From Planosporangium thailandense (GTDB lineage Bacteria > Actinomycetota > Actinomycetes > Mycobacteriales > Micromonosporaceae), in contig NZ_JAATVY010000004.1 of assembly GCF_011947195.1 (NCBI RefSeq), positions 310,001 through 374,000 on the forward strand: a DNA stretch of 64,000 nucleotides, read 5' to 3'. Shown here one piece after another: positions 51,693 through 62,482 of the stretch (the first letter of the stretch is position 1; every line of letters begins with the position of its first letter). Position numbers and translations under genes: made by a program. The notes under the pieces were generated by a model. That model had not been told where the DNA came from, made no database searches, and worked only from the letters and a program-made list of their open reading frames with translations.

Positions 51693-52547
51693 ATGAAAGT
51701 CGGCATTTTGGGTCCATTGACCATCGGTTCGAATGAAGTCACGACGACGCCAAGTGCCGGTAAGGTCAAGAAGATGCTCGCGCTGTTGGTGCTCCGCGCA
51801 AACTCGACGGTTTCAAAGCATCAGCTGATTGAGGAAATCTGGGAGTACGACCCGCCCGCCACGGCCCACACAACGTTGCAAACCTACGTCATGCAGCTGC
51901 GCAAGATACTCGCATCATTCGACGGTGCCCCGACGTACGCGGAGACAAAGAAGACCGTCTGCACCGTGCCCGGAGGGTACCTGTTCAGGCTCGGCTCCCA
52001 TGAACTCGACCTCGAGGTTTACAAGCGAGAATCGAGGGCGGGCATGCAGGCCCTGTCTCGGCAAGAGAACGAACTGGCGGCCGACCTCCTGCATCGCGCG
52101 CTGGCGAGGTGGCGCGGGGCCGCGCTAGCGGACGTGCCCAAAGGCCCCTTGCTCGAGGCCCATGTCACCCGTATGGACGAGTGTCGGCTAGGCGTGCTTG
52201 AGCAGCGGATCGAGGCCGACTTGCGGCTGGGGCGGCATCAGCACCTTCTCGGCGAACTCGTCGAGCTCACCCTTGACTATCCGCTCAACGAAAGCCTTCA
52301 TGCCAAGCTCATGCTGGCGCTTTATCGGTCGGGACAACGACATCGGGCGCTGGCGGTGTTTCAGCGACTGCGCAGCACCCTGGTCGCTGAGACTGGGCTT
52401 GAGCCGACGATGAATTTGACGCAGCTCCACTACGCCGTGCTTAACTCCGAACCCTCACTGAACCTGCCGCCGCACACATCGTCGGCATCGCTTGTTGACC
52501 AGTTGATCGGGTCTCTGTCGAACGCGCCGGTGGGCGTCGCTGACTGA
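51693..52547 (+). CDS. SARP family transcriptional activator
   Basis: ATG 51693 stands behind GGGGGAGAC and gives 284 residues, the size of small SARPs such as ActII-ORF4. The OmpR-type winged helix is MKVGILGPLTIGSNEVTTTPSAGKVKKMLALLVLRANSTVSKHQLI .. TTLQTYVMQLRKIL. The bacterial transcriptional activation domain follows with EVYKRESRAGMQAL-like ELDLEVYKRESR, LARWRGAALADVP and HQHLLGELVELTLDYPLNESLHAKLMLALYRSGQRHRALAVFQRLRSTL. It lies 221 bases before the PKS operon and is its most likely activator. Confidence 0.95.
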   Translation: MKVGILGPLTIGSNEVTTTPSAGKVKKMLALLVLRANSTVSKHQLIEEIWEYDPPATAHTTLQTYVMQLRKILASFDGAPTYAETKKTVCTVPGGYLFRLGSHELDLEVYKRESRAGMQALSRQENELAADLLHRALARWRGAALADVPKGPLLEAHVTRMDECRLGVLEQRIEADLRLGRHQHLLGELVELTLDYPLNESLHAKLMLALYRSGQRHRALAVFQRLRSTLVAETGLEPTMNLTQLHYAVLNSEPSLNLPPHTSSASLVDQLIGSLSNAPVGVAD

Positions 52548-52572
52548 TTAGAACCTCCCCTGGTCGCCCCTG

Positions 52573-52612
52573 CTCGCGCCGGCACATCTCTGAGTGCCGG
52601 CGCGAGTTTTTT
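52573..52612 (+). terminator. Rho-independent terminator after SARP gene
   Basis: CTCGCGCCGGCAC (52573-52585) pairs perfectly with GTGCCGGCGCGAG (52594-52606), with an 8-base loop and a TTTTTT tail. It ends the SARP transcript, so the PKS operon must have its own promoter. Confidence 0.92.
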
Positions 52613-52644
52613 GTAGACACTGGACGTGCCGCACGGCCATTCAC

Positions 52645-52678
52645 GCTCCAGTTGTGCTCCAGCGCATGGTGCCACTAT
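52645..52678 (+). promoter_or_regulatory. Candidate SARP-binding repeats and -10 before the PKS operon
   Basis: GCTCCAG occurs at 52645-52651 and again at 52656-52662, an 11-bp period (7-bp repeats with a 4-bp gap), the layout of SARP operators. CACTAT at 52673-52678 could be the -10, 10 bases further. The site lies between the SARP terminator and the KS-alpha start. A related pair is found at 60710-60727. Confidence 0.6.
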
Positions 52679-52767
52679 TGGCGTACAGGGTTGCTCGTCG
52701 TGGCCACAGTGGTGGTGTCGCCGCCGGGTCCGCCGACAACCGAGACGCGGCCGAGGAGTGAGTTCTG

Positions 52768-54060
52768 ATGTCTCCGTCCAGGTCTTACCAGGCTGGTGGT
52801 CGCCGGGTCGTGATTACCGGCATCGGCGTGATAGCCCCGGGGGGGATTGGCGCAAAGCGTTTCTGGGAGCTGATTACGAGTGGGCAGACAGCCACCCGAT
52901 CAATTACCTTCTTTGATCCAACGCCGTACCGGTCCCGTATCGCGGCCGAATGCGATTTCGTTCCCGAGCAGCACGGCCTGTCACCGCAGGAACTGCGGCG
53001 AATGGACCGCGCCGCGCAATTCGCTGTGGTCAGCGCGCGGGAGGCGATCGCCGACAGCGGCATCGAACCGGAGCAGTTGCCGGCCGACCGTACCGGCGTG
53101 TCGATCGGCAGCGCCGTGGGCTGCACGATGAGCCTGGAACGGGAGTACGCGGTGGTCAGTGACGGCGGACGGCGGTGGCTGGTCGATCACAGCTACGGCG
53201 TGCCCGCCTTGTACGACTACCTGGTGCCCAGCTCGCTGGCTCGTGAGGTCGCGTGGGTGGCGGGCGCCGAGGGCCCGGCGACGGTGGTCTCGGCCGGGTG
53301 CACCTCCGGTCTGGACGCGGTCGGTTACGCCGTCGATCTTATCCGCGAGGGTAGCGCCGACGTCATGATCGCCGGCGCCACGGACGCTCCGATCTCGCCG
53401 ATCACGGTCGCCTGTTTCGACGCCATCAAGGCGACTTCGCCGCGGAACGACGACCCTCAGCACGCCTCCCGGCCGTTCGACAAGAGCCGCAACGGCTTCG
53501 TGCTGGGGGAGGGTGCCGCGGTCCTGGTCGTCGAGGAGTTCGACCGCGCGCGCCGGCGTGGCGCCCACATCTACGCCGAGATCAAGGGATTTGCCTCCCG
53601 GTGCAACGCCTACCACATGACCGGGTTGCGCCCGGACGGGCGAGAGATGGCAGAGGCCATCACCGCCGCCCTGGCGGAGGCGAAACTCGACCGGACCGAG
53701 GTCGACTACGTCAACGCGCATGGCTCGGGCACCAAGCAGAACGACCGGCATGAAACAGCGGCGGTCAAGCGCAGCCTGGGGCACCATGCCCGGACGATCC
53801 CGATGAGTTCGATCAAATCGATGATCGGTCACTCGTTGGGTGCCATCGGCGCGATCGAGATCGCGGCGTGTGCCCTTGCCGTGGAGTACGGGGTCGTGCC
53901 GCCTACCGCCAACCTTCATACGCCCGATCCGGAGTGCGACCTGGACTATGTGCCGATTACCGCACGCGAGCAACGCGTCGATGTGGCGCTCACGGTGGGG
54001 AGCGGGTTCGGCGGTTTCCAGAGCGCCATGGTGTTGACCGGCTCTGGGGTTCGGTCGTGA
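52768..54060 (+). CDS. Type II PKS ketosynthase alpha subunit (KS-alpha)
   Basis: The 430-residue protein has the catalytic triad of KS-alpha: Cys178 in [17 protein letters not shown], His318 in [16 protein letters not shown] and His355 in [18 protein letters not shown]. It condenses malonyl units on the ACP together with the next protein. It starts at ATG 52768 after GAGGAGTGAG. GTGA at 54057-54060 overlaps the CLF gene, so the two subunits are translationally coupled as in all minimal PKS operons. Confidence 0.97.
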   Translation: MSPSRSYQAGGRRVVITGIGVIAPGGIGAKRFWELITSGQTATRSITFFDPTPYRSRIAAECDFVPEQHGLSPQELRRMDRAAQFAVVSAREAIADSGIEPEQLPADRTGVSIGSAVGCTMSLEREYAVVSDGGRRWLVDHSYGVPALYDYLVPSSLAREVAWVAGAEGPATVVSAGCTSGLDAVGYAVDLIREGSADVMIAGATDAPISPITVACFDAIKATSPRNDDPQHASRPFDKSRNGFVLGEGAAVLVVEEFDRARRRGAHIYAEIKGFASRCNAYHMTGLRPDGREMAEAITAALAEAKLDRTEVDYVNAHGSGTKQNDRHETAAVKRSLGHHARTIPMSSIKSMIGHSLGAIGAIEIAACALAVEYGVVPPTANLHTPDPECDLDYVPITAREQRVDVALTVGSGFGGFQSAMVLTGSGVRS

Positions 54061-55277
54061 GCATTGCAGCGATCACGGGTGTCGGGGTGGTGGCGCCCAA
54101 CGGCCTGGGCACAGCAGAGTACTGGTCGGCGACGTTGAACGGAACCAGCGGCATCGACCGCATCACTCGCTTCGATGCGAGCTCCTATCCGGTGCAGTTG
54201 GCCGGTGAAGTCTCCGGGTTTGCCGCTGAAGCCCATCTACCGAGTCGGCTGCTCCCGCAGACGGACCACATGACCCGGATGGCGCTGGTCGCCGCTGACT
54301 GGGCGCTGGCGGACGCGGCGGTGCAGCCCGGCGAGATGCCTGAGTTCGACATGGGCGTCGTGACCGCGAGCGCCTCCGGCGGGTTCGAATTCGGCCAGCG
54401 GGAGTTGGAGAACCTCTGGGGTCGCGGGCCCGAGTACGTCAGCGCCTACCAGTCCTTCGCCTGGTTCTACGCGGTCAATACTGGACAAATATCCATCCGT
54501 AACGGCATGCGTGGACCGAGCGGCGTGCTCGTCAGCGAGCAAGCCGGCGGCCTGGACGCCCTCGCCCACGCCCGCAGGCATCTGCGGAAGGGAACCCGAC
54601 TGGTGCTGACTGGCGGAGTGGACTCCTCGCTGTGTCCATGGGGTCTGACCGCGCAAATCCCCAGTGGCCTTCTGAGCAGGTCGACCGAGCGCGGGCGGGC
54701 CTATCTGCCGTTCGACGCGGCCGCGCAGGGCTACGTGCCGGGCGAGGGCGGAGCGATTCTGGTGATGGAGGAGCTCGAAATCGCAAAGGCCGGATGTGAT
54801 CGGCCCATCTACGGCGTGCTGGCCGGTTACGCGTCGACCTTCGACCCTCCGCCGAGGTCCGGCCGGCAACCGCGTCTGCGCCGGGCGATCGAGTTGGCGT
54901 TGTCGGATGCAGGGGTCGTTGCAGACGATGTCGACGCCGTGTTCGCCGACGGCGCCGGGGTCGCGGAGCTTGACCGGGTCGAGGCAGCTGCGATCAGCGC
55001 GGTGTTCGGGCCGTACGGCGTGCCGGTCACGGTACCGAAGTCCATGACCGGCCGTCTCTTCTCGGGTGGCGCTGCCCTGGATGTGGTGGCCGCGCTGCTC
55101 AGCATCCGCGACGGGGTCCTGCCACCGACTGTCGGTACCGGCCGGCCAGCCCCCGAATACCAGCTCGATCTCGTTACCGGAGCTGCGCGACCGGGCACGG
55201 TGCGAACCGTGCTCGTCCTTGCCCGCGGCTACGGGGGTTTCAACTCGGCGGTCGTGCTGACCGCTCCCCAGGTCTGA
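54057..55277 (+). CDS. Type II PKS chain-length factor (KS-beta)
   Basis: GTG 54057 overlaps the KS-alpha stop and gives 406 residues. Gln162 in [18 protein letters not shown] replaces the active Cys, the mark of a CLF. The segment [31 protein letters not shown] is very close to the actinorhodin CLF as I recall it, which makes a C16 octaketide. The frame extends upstream to 53868 over KS-alpha without meaning. It forms a heterodimer with KS-alpha and sets chain length. Confidence 0.96.
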   Translation: MSIAAITGVGVVAPNGLGTAEYWSATLNGTSGIDRITRFDASSYPVQLAGEVSGFAAEAHLPSRLLPQTDHMTRMALVAADWALADAAVQPGEMPEFDMGVVTASASGGFEFGQRELENLWGRGPEYVSAYQSFAWFYAVNTGQISIRNGMRGPSGVLVSEQAGGLDALAHARRHLRKGTRLVLTGGVDSSLCPWGLTAQIPSGLLSRSTERGRAYLPFDAAAQGYVPGEGGAILVMEELEIAKAGCDRPIYGVLAGYASTFDPPPRSGRQPRLRRAIELALSDAGVVADDVDAVFADGAGVAELDRVEAAAISAVFGPYGVPVTVPKSMTGRLFSGGAALDVVAALLSIRDGVLPPTVGTGRPAPEYQLDLVTGAARPGTVRTVLVLARGYGGFNSAVVLTAPQV

Positions 55278-55306
55278 CTGTCGATAGTCACAAGTGAGGA
55301 GACGAC

Positions 55307-55560
55307 ATGAGCGCGTTCACCCTGAACGACCTGATCACGATCATGCGCCGTTGCGCCGGTGAGCTGGACGAGGTCCAGCTCACCGGAGACATCGCCGACG
55401 TACCGTTCCAAGATCTCGGTTACGACTCACTCGCGCTGCTGGAAGCCACGGGCTGGATCGCGCGCGAGTACGCCGTCTCGCTGCCCGATGACGTGGTCAC
55501 CAGCATCGAAACGCCGGCTGAGCTGGTGGCCTTCGTCAATGAAAAGCTCGACCGAGCGGC

Positions 55561-55564
<4 letters not shown>
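55307..55564 (+). CDS. Type II PKS acyl carrier protein
   Basis: The 85-residue acidic protein carries the phosphopantetheine site Ser41 in [18 protein letters not shown]. It starts at ATG 55307 after GAGGAGACG, 29 bases beyond the CLF. It carries the growing polyketide chain and completes the minimal PKS. The stop overlaps the carboxylase gene (ATGA at 55561-55564). Confidence 0.96.
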
Positions 55565-57272
<1,708 letters not shown>

Positions 57273-57276
<4 letters not shown>

Positions 57277-57752
57277 CTGAGAATGCCGGCAACCTCGCAG
57301 AAGTGTTGGACGTGCTGCACCACAGCGTCGGACGGATGCTGTCGCTGTCGCCCACCACGCCGACGAACTTGCGGGTGACAGCGGGCGACGTCGGAGTCGA
57401 ACTGACATGGCAGCACGGCGTAGTGGCCGGAGTGAACCTCGCCGCCGATCCCGGCGACCCGACGAACGGGCACAGTGAGCCGGTGTCCGCAGAGGATGAC
57501 GCCAGGTCCTACGTCAGCGCGCCGACGGTAGGCGTCTTCTATCACGCGCCCGAGCCGGGGGCGCCGCCGCTCGTCCAGGTGGGCCAATCCGTCGACAGCG
57601 GCCAGCAGGTCGGAATCGTCGAGGCGATGAAGACCATGATCCCAGTCATCGCGGATCGCGTCGGCACGGTCGCCGAGGTACTGGTACCCGACGCGACCTC
57701 GGTCGAGTACGGGCAACGGCTGCTCGCCATCACCCCGCTGGGCGATGACTAG
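57273..57752 (+). CDS. Biotin carboxyl carrier protein (AccB)
   Basis: The 159-residue protein ends in a biotinyl domain: [28 protein letters not shown] and the biotin site VEAMKTMIP with Lys, then [23 protein letters not shown]. The N-terminal part is a linker-rich extension. ATGA overlap with the carboxyltransferase gene couples their synthesis. It carries CO2 between the biotin carboxylase and the carboxyltransferase. Confidence 0.95.
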
Positions 57753-57773
57753 CGCTTCGCGGAGGAGGACCAG

Positions 57774-59147
57774 ATGTTCGGCAAGGTGCTGATCGCAAAT
57801 CGCGGCGAAATCGCTCTTCGTATCGCCAGGGCGTGCCGGGAGATGGGCATCCGGGTGGTGGCGGTGCACTCCACGGAGGACTCGGACACCGCCGTCGTGC
57901 GCTACGCGGACGAGGCGGTGTGCGTCGGTCCGGCGCCAGCCCGACGCAGCTACCTGAACATCCCGGCCATTGTCGAAGCCGCCCTGCGTACCGGGGCCGA
58001 CGCGGTGCATCCGGGGTACGGTTTTCTTTCGGAGGACCCGGACTTCGCCGAGGTGTGCGCAAACAACGGCATCACCTTCATCGGACCGCCGCCGTCGGTG
58101 TTGGCCAGCCTCGGCGACAAGATCCAGGCCCGGTCGCTCATGTCGACCGCCGGCCTGCCGCTACTGCCCGGCAGCACCGGTCCGCTCGACGATACCGAGG
58201 ACGCCCGTGCGGCGGCCGACGGTATCGGCTTCCCCGTGATCATCAAGGCGGCCGCTGGCGGCGGCGGCCGGGGGATGCGGGTCGTGCACGATCCCGACGA
58301 TTTCGAGCGTGCTTACCTGGAGACCCGGGCAACCGCGCAGGTTCTGTTCGGTTCGAGCGCGGTGTTCGTAGAGCGGTACCTGGACAGGGCTCGCCATGTC
58401 GAGGTGCAGGTGCTCTGCGACAGTCATGGCAACGCGATCCACCTGGGCGAGCGTGACTGCACCGTGCAACGACGTCATCAGAAACTGATCGAGGAGTCAC
58501 CGGCCCCAGGTCTGCCGAGCGAACTGACCGCCCGGATCGGAGAGGCAGCCGTACGTGGTGCCCTCGCCGCCGGGTATGTCGGGGCCGGTACCTTCGAGTT
58601 CCTCGTCGACTACTCCGGATGCTTCTATTTCATGGAGGTCAACCCTCGGATCCAGGTCGAGCACCCGGTCACGGAGATGGTGACCGGAGTCGATCTGGTT
58701 CGCGAGCAGTTGAGGGTGGCCGCCGGCGAGCGGTTGGGGCTGCGGCAGTCCGAGGTTTCTCGCATTGGCGCCGCGATCGAATGTCGGATCAACGCGGAGA
58801 ACCCCGCGCTCGACTTCGTCCCGACACCCGGCCTGCTGACCGAGGTGGTGTGGCCCAGCGGTCCGTTCGTCCGGGTGGACACCCACCTGAGCAGCGGTTC
58901 CCGGGTCTCATCCGCCTACGACTCGTTGCTCGCCAAGCTGATCGTGGTGGGGGCTGATCGTGCCCAGGCGCTGGCCAGAATGCGCAGGGCCCTCGCCGAA
59001 CTCCACGTGGCCGGTCCGGGAGTACACACTACCCGGGACTTTCTCGGACAGGTGCTGGAGCATCCCAGCTTCGTGCGCGCCGAGCACAGCACCGTACTCG
59101 TCGATCACATCGTCACCACCGGCGTTGGCAACATTTCCCGAAGGTAA
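57774..59147 (+). CDS. Biotin carboxylase (AccC)
   Basis: ATG 57774 after GGAGGAGG gives 457 residues, the length of stand-alone bacterial biotin carboxylases, with no biotinyl domain. It has LIANRGEIALRIARACREMGI, HPGYGFLSEDPDFAEVC, the ATP-grasp loop KAAAGGGGRGMRVVHD, VQRRHQKLIEESPAPGL, FYFMEVNPRIQVEHPVTEM and the C-terminal ECRINAENPALDFVPTPG. With AccB and the fused AccD-AccA it forms a complete acetyl-CoA carboxylase inside the cluster. Confidence 0.96.
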   Translation: MFGKVLIANRGEIALRIARACREMGIRVVAVHSTEDSDTAVVRYADEAVCVGPAPARRSYLNIPAIVEAALRTGADAVHPGYGFLSEDPDFAEVCANNGITFIGPPPSVLASLGDKIQARSLMSTAGLPLLPGSTGPLDDTEDARAAADGIGFPVIIKAAAGGGGRGMRVVHDPDDFERAYLETRATAQVLFGSSAVFVERYLDRARHVEVQVLCDSHGNAIHLGERDCTVQRRHQKLIEESPAPGLPSELTARIGEAAVRGALAAGYVGAGTFEFLVDYSGCFYFMEVNPRIQVEHPVTEMVTGVDLVREQLRVAAGERLGLRQSEVSRIGAAIECRINAENPALDFVPTPGLLTEVVWPSGPFVRVDTHLSSGSRVSSAYDSLLAKLIVVGADRAQALARMRRALAELHVAGPGVHTTRDFLGQVLEHPSFVRAEHSTVLVDHIVTTGVGNISRR

Positions 59148-59152
59148 TAGCA

Positions 59153-60094
59153 GTGGCAGAGAAGGGAAGTCGGATGACTCAGGGGCGCATCGACACGCAT
59201 CATCACGTGCTGCCTCCGCAGTACCGCAATTGGCTTATCGACAAAGGGCTGTACAAGGCGCGGCCCGTGCCGTGGAGCGTATCTGGGACCGTCGCGATGA
59301 TGGACGAGGCGGCGATTCAGACGGCGGTCGTCTCGACGGCGCCGATCGGTCTGCGGCTCGACCCCGAGGACCAGGCGCCGAAGGCGCGCGAGGTGAACGA
59401 GTACACCGCCGAGATGGTGAAGGACCGTCCGGACCGGTTCGGCTTCTTCGCGACCCTACCGCTGCCGAACGTGGAGGCCGCGCTGGAGGAGATCCGGTTC
59501 AGTTACGACGAGCTGAACGCTGACGGCGTGCTGATTCCTACCAACGTGCACGGCCGCTACCTCGGCGACCCCGAGTTTGAGCCGGTCTTTGAAGAGCTCA
59601 ACCGCCGCAACGCGGTAATTTTCACCCACCCGACCGGTGTCGGCGGAACGCCGGCGCCGGGCATCCCGTCCTATGTCGCCGACTATCTGCTGGACACCGT
59701 GCGTACCGCCATCGACCTCGTTCGGACCGGCCGGACCGTGCGATTCAGTAACCTCAAGATAATCCTCTCCCACGGGGGCGGCTTCGTCCCGTTCGCCGCC
59801 CACCGGATGGCTACCGCCCCAGCCACATGGGGCGATCTGACCACCGCTGAGGTGGTGGAGCAGCTGCGCTCCTTCTACTTCGATCTGGCGCTCACCGCGA
59901 GCCCGTCGAGCCTGCCCAGCCTGCTGGCGTTCGCCAAGCCCGGGCACCTGCTCTACGGCAGTGACTGGCCGTTCGCCGAGGAGGAGATCCCCTACTACAC
60001 GGGCTTCCTCGACAACCACCCGATGTCGGAAGAGGAGCGGGCAGCCATCAACTACGGCAACGCCCAAGCGCTCTTCGCTCGCATCATGCGCTGA
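59153..60094 (+). CDS. Amidohydrolase-2 family (ACMS/resorcylate decarboxylase-like) protein
   Basis: The protein has 313 residues from GTG 59153 or 306 from ATG 59174, which has the better ribosome site (GGGAAG). It shows the metal motif RIDTHHHVLPPQY, AVVSTAPIGLRLDPEDQ, VIFTHPTGVGGTP with a ligand His, LKIILSHGGGFVPFAAHRM and LLYGSDWPFAEEEIPYY with the conserved Asp. This is the amidohydrolase-2 branch whose members decarboxylate aromatic acids. It follows accC by 5 bases, so it belongs to the PKS operon. Decarboxylation or hydrolysis of a polyketide intermediate is inferred. Confidence 0.87.
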   Translation: MAEKGSRMTQGRIDTHHHVLPPQYRNWLIDKGLYKARPVPWSVSGTVAMMDEAAIQTAVVSTAPIGLRLDPEDQAPKAREVNEYTAEMVKDRPDRFGFFATLPLPNVEAALEEIRFSYDELNADGVLIPTNVHGRYLGDPEFEPVFEELNRRNAVIFTHPTGVGGTPAPGIPSYVADYLLDTVRTAIDLVRTGRTVRFSNLKIILSHGGGFVPFAAHRMATAPATWGDLTTAEVVEQLRSFYFDLALTASPSSLPSLLAFAKPGHLLYGSDWPFAEEEIPYYTGFLDNHPMSEEERAAINYGNAQALFARIMR

Positions 60095-60109
60095 GCCGGA
60101 CAAGCAATC

Positions 60110-60140
60110 GGGGCCGCCCACCACGCCGGTGGGCGGCCCC
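60110..60140. terminator. Bidirectional terminator between convergent genes
   Basis: GGGGCCGCCCACC (60110-60122) pairs perfectly with GGTGGGCGGCCCC (60128-60140) around a 5-base loop. It lies between the ends of the amidohydrolase gene (+) and the SnoaL-like gene (-). Confidence 0.8.
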
Positions 60141-60163
60141 TTCGGCCGCGGGTGACGGTTCGG

Positions 60164-60601
60164 TCAGAGGTCGTCCCTGGTCACCAGGCGCCGACGTACC
60201 AGCAGTCGGCCGTCCCGGCGGACGAGCTCGTCCTCGGCGGACGTGCACCGGTGAATCACCGGATCGCCACCTTTCGGTGTGCGGATGACCAACGCGTAGT
60301 AGCGGGCGCGGATCACCCCGTCCCGCTCGTCATCGACGGCGAGCATGCCGAACCAGTGCCGGTGCACCACACCGGCCGCGGCGAGGTCCGCTGCGGTGGT
60401 TCGGACCGCCTCTTCGATCGCCGCGCGGCCCACCGTGGGCCGCGGATAGGCGTTGGCGGCGAAGACGCCGTCTTCGGCGAAAGTCGCCGCCCACGTCTCC
60501 GCCTGTCCGGAGTCGATGGCGTGCATCTGTCGGGCGTAGAAGTCGTTCACCTCGGCATACAGTTTCGCGTCGGCGCTGCTGATGACGGAATCGCTCGTCA
60601 C
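60164..60601 (-). CDS. SnoaL-like/NTF2-fold protein
   Basis: GTG 60601 follows GAGGAGGGAGC and gives 145 residues; the frame extends upstream to 60715 without family features. The sequence AKLYAEVNDFYARQMHAIDSGQAETWAATFAEDGVFAANAYPRPTVGRAAIEEAV..HWFGMLAV..YALVIRTPKGGDPVIHRCTSAEDELVRRDGRLLVRRR is the SnoaL_4/steroid-isomerase-like cone fold. Such proteins act as cyclases, hydroxylases or isomerases in aromatic polyketide pathways. It is the only leftward gene of the cluster and is divergent from the flavoprotein gene. Confidence 0.85.
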   Translation of the reverse strand: MTSDSVISSADAKLYAEVNDFYARQMHAIDSGQAETWAATFAEDGVFAANAYPRPTVGRAAIEEAVRTTAADLAAAGVVHRHWFGMLAVDDERDGVIRARYYALVIRTPKGGDPVIHRCTSAEDELVRRDGRLLVRRRLVTRDDL

Positions 60602-60709
60602 AGCCGTGCTCCCTCCTCGTGGTGCGGAAACGTCGGTCGGCGGACATGGAGATTCCAGCGTGACGTCCCGACCTGGAAACCTGCTGGAGCGTGCGGATCG
60701 GACCGTGCA

Positions 60710-60727
60710 TTCCATCCCGGCTCCATT
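60710..60727 (+). promoter_or_regulatory. Candidate SARP-type repeats before the flavoprotein gene
   Basis: TTCCATC (60710-60716) and CTCCATT (60721-60727) share TCCAT at an 11-bp period, like the GCTCCAG pair before the PKS operon. They lie in the 235-base divergent region between the SnoaL-like and flavoprotein starts. Confidence 0.4.
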
Positions 60728-60836
60728 GCGGTACGCAAGACTGAGTCGAGCACATCAGGACTGCTCACTGCGGGAATGTGTTGCTTCATCCCGTTGCCGT
60801 GAACATTGGTCAAGACCACCTACCGGAGGAAACACA

Positions 60837-62414
60837 GTGGAATCTCAGGCGTCTTTCGGCCGGCGTCGCCTGTTAACCGGGGCGCTCGGCCTTGCCGCCA
60901 CGGCGGCGACCGGATCCGTGATCCGTCCCGGTGCGGGCTGGTCCTCCACCGAACAGCAGACCGCGACCACCACCGCGCTGATCGTGGGGGCGGGCTACGC
61001 GGGCTGCGTCGCGGCGCTCCGTCTTGCCCAGGCCGGGGTACAGTCGGTCATCCTCGAACGCGGCCTGTCCTGGCCGATCACGCCGAACGGCACGACTTTC
61101 GCCACGGCGGCCAAACCGGACGGTCGGGCCGCGTGGTTGAGCACCACGTCGCCGTTCACCAAAGCGACCCTGCCGGTCTACACCGGCGTTCTGGAGACCT
61201 ATCAAGCGAACGGGATCGCGGCGCTGGCCGGTGCCGGCGTGGGCGGCGGCTCCCTGGTCAACAGCGGTGTGATGATGGAGCCCTCGGAGAACCTGTTCAA
61301 CAAGTCCTTCGGCGGCACCCTCGACTACGCGGAGATGACGCGGGTCTGGTATCCGCGGGCCCACGGCCTCATCGGCGTCGCGCAAATGCCTGAGGACGTT
61401 CTGAACTCCAGTTACTACCAGGCCGCCCTGTCGTTCTACAAGGAGATCGGGGCCGCGGGGTATTCTCCGGTGAAGCTCGACATGGCCGTCGACTGGGACA
61501 CCGTGCGGCAGGAGATGGCCGGCACCAAGGTCGCGTCGTTCATCATCAACGACGGAATCTGGGGCTGCAACAGCGGAGCCAAGCGAAGCGTGGACCGTAC
61601 GATCCTCGCATCCGCGCTCGCGACCGGCCGTACGTCGGTCCAAACCTTGTGCCGAGTCACGGACATCGTGCCGCGCGGCACCGGATACGTGGTCGGCTAC
61701 GACCGGATCGACACCAGTGGCAATGTGGTCTCGCACGCGACCATCACGACCAAGTACGTAATCCTCGCGGCTGGCTCGCTGGGGACGACCAGGCTGCTGG
61801 TGCGCGCCAAGGCCCTGGGCCAGCTGCCCAACCTGGACTCCTCCGTCGGTACCAACTGGGGCAACAACGGCGACAACAACGCGCTGCGCACCGGCATGGC
61901 GTACAACAATCCGACACAGGGTGGACCGTCGGGTATCGCCATGACGGACTGGACCGCCAACACGGTCGGTCCGGTGACGCTGCTGAACTTCCCGTGGCGG
62001 ACACCGCCTGCCGACGGTAGCGGGGCGGTCGCCACACTGGGCCTTTCCTACGTGCCGGGCCTGGGTTCCTTCGCCTACAACTCGGCCACCGACTCCGTCG
62101 ATCTGACCTGGCCCGCGTCGGACCCGGCGGCCAGCAGTGTGACCCAGGCTGTGACGCAGACGCTGAACAAGCTCAATGCGGCCGATCCGCCGTCGACCAC
62201 CTCGTTCGTGAACGCTCAGATGACGTCGCACACCTGTGGTGGGGTATCAATCGGACGGAGCGCCAACAGCTTCGGCGCGGTTAACGGCTACCGCAATCTC
62301 TATGTCTTCGACAGCGCGTTGCTGCCCGGATCGACCGGCGCCGTGCCCCCCGCGCTCACGGTCACCGCGCTGGCGGACCGCTGCGCCACAGCGTTGGCCG
62401 CATCCGCCTGTTGA
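60837..62414 (+). CDS. Tat-exported cholesterol oxidase-like GMC flavoprotein
   Basis: GTG 60837 behind GGAGGA gives 525 residues. An N-terminal twin-arginine signal (R9-R11 in FGRRRLLTGALGLAATAATG) predicts export in folded form. FAD binding shows ALIVGAGYAGCVAALRLAQAGVQSVILERG; GVGGGSLVNSGVMMEP is the cholesterol oxidase type I motif. The C-terminal part has SHTCGGVSIG and NLYVFDSALLPGSTGAVPPALTVTAL. His is kept, but the catalytic Asn of GVNPF and the Glu of FAEIAP appear replaced. It may be an extracellular oxidase acting on the polyketide rather than on sterols. Confidence 0.88.
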   Translation: MESQASFGRRRLLTGALGLAATAATGSVIRPGAGWSSTEQQTATTTALIVGAGYAGCVAALRLAQAGVQSVILERGLSWPITPNGTTFATAAKPDGRAAWLSTTSPFTKATLPVYTGVLETYQANGIAALAGAGVGGGSLVNSGVMMEPSENLFNKSFGGTLDYAEMTRVWYPRAHGLIGVAQMPEDVLNSSYYQAALSFYKEIGAAGYSPVKLDMAVDWDTVRQEMAGTKVASFIINDGIWGCNSGAKRSVDRTILASALATGRTSVQTLCRVTDIVPRGTGYVVGYDRIDTSGNVVSHATITTKYVILAAGSLGTTRLLVRAKALGQLPNLDSSVGTNWGNNGDNNALRTGMAYNNPTQGGPSGIAMTDWTANTVGPVTLLNFPWRTPPADGSGAVATLGLSYVPGLGSFAYNSATDSVDLTWPASDPAASSVTQAVTQTLNKLNAADPPSTTSFVNAQMTSHTCGGVSIGRSANSFGAVNGYRNLYVFDSALLPGSTGAVPPALTVTALADRCATALAASAC

Positions 62415-62482
62415 TGGCCGGAGTGGCGATGTCTCGCCACAGATCGTTCGACACCAATCCGATGGAACGGACGGAGCTTGGC

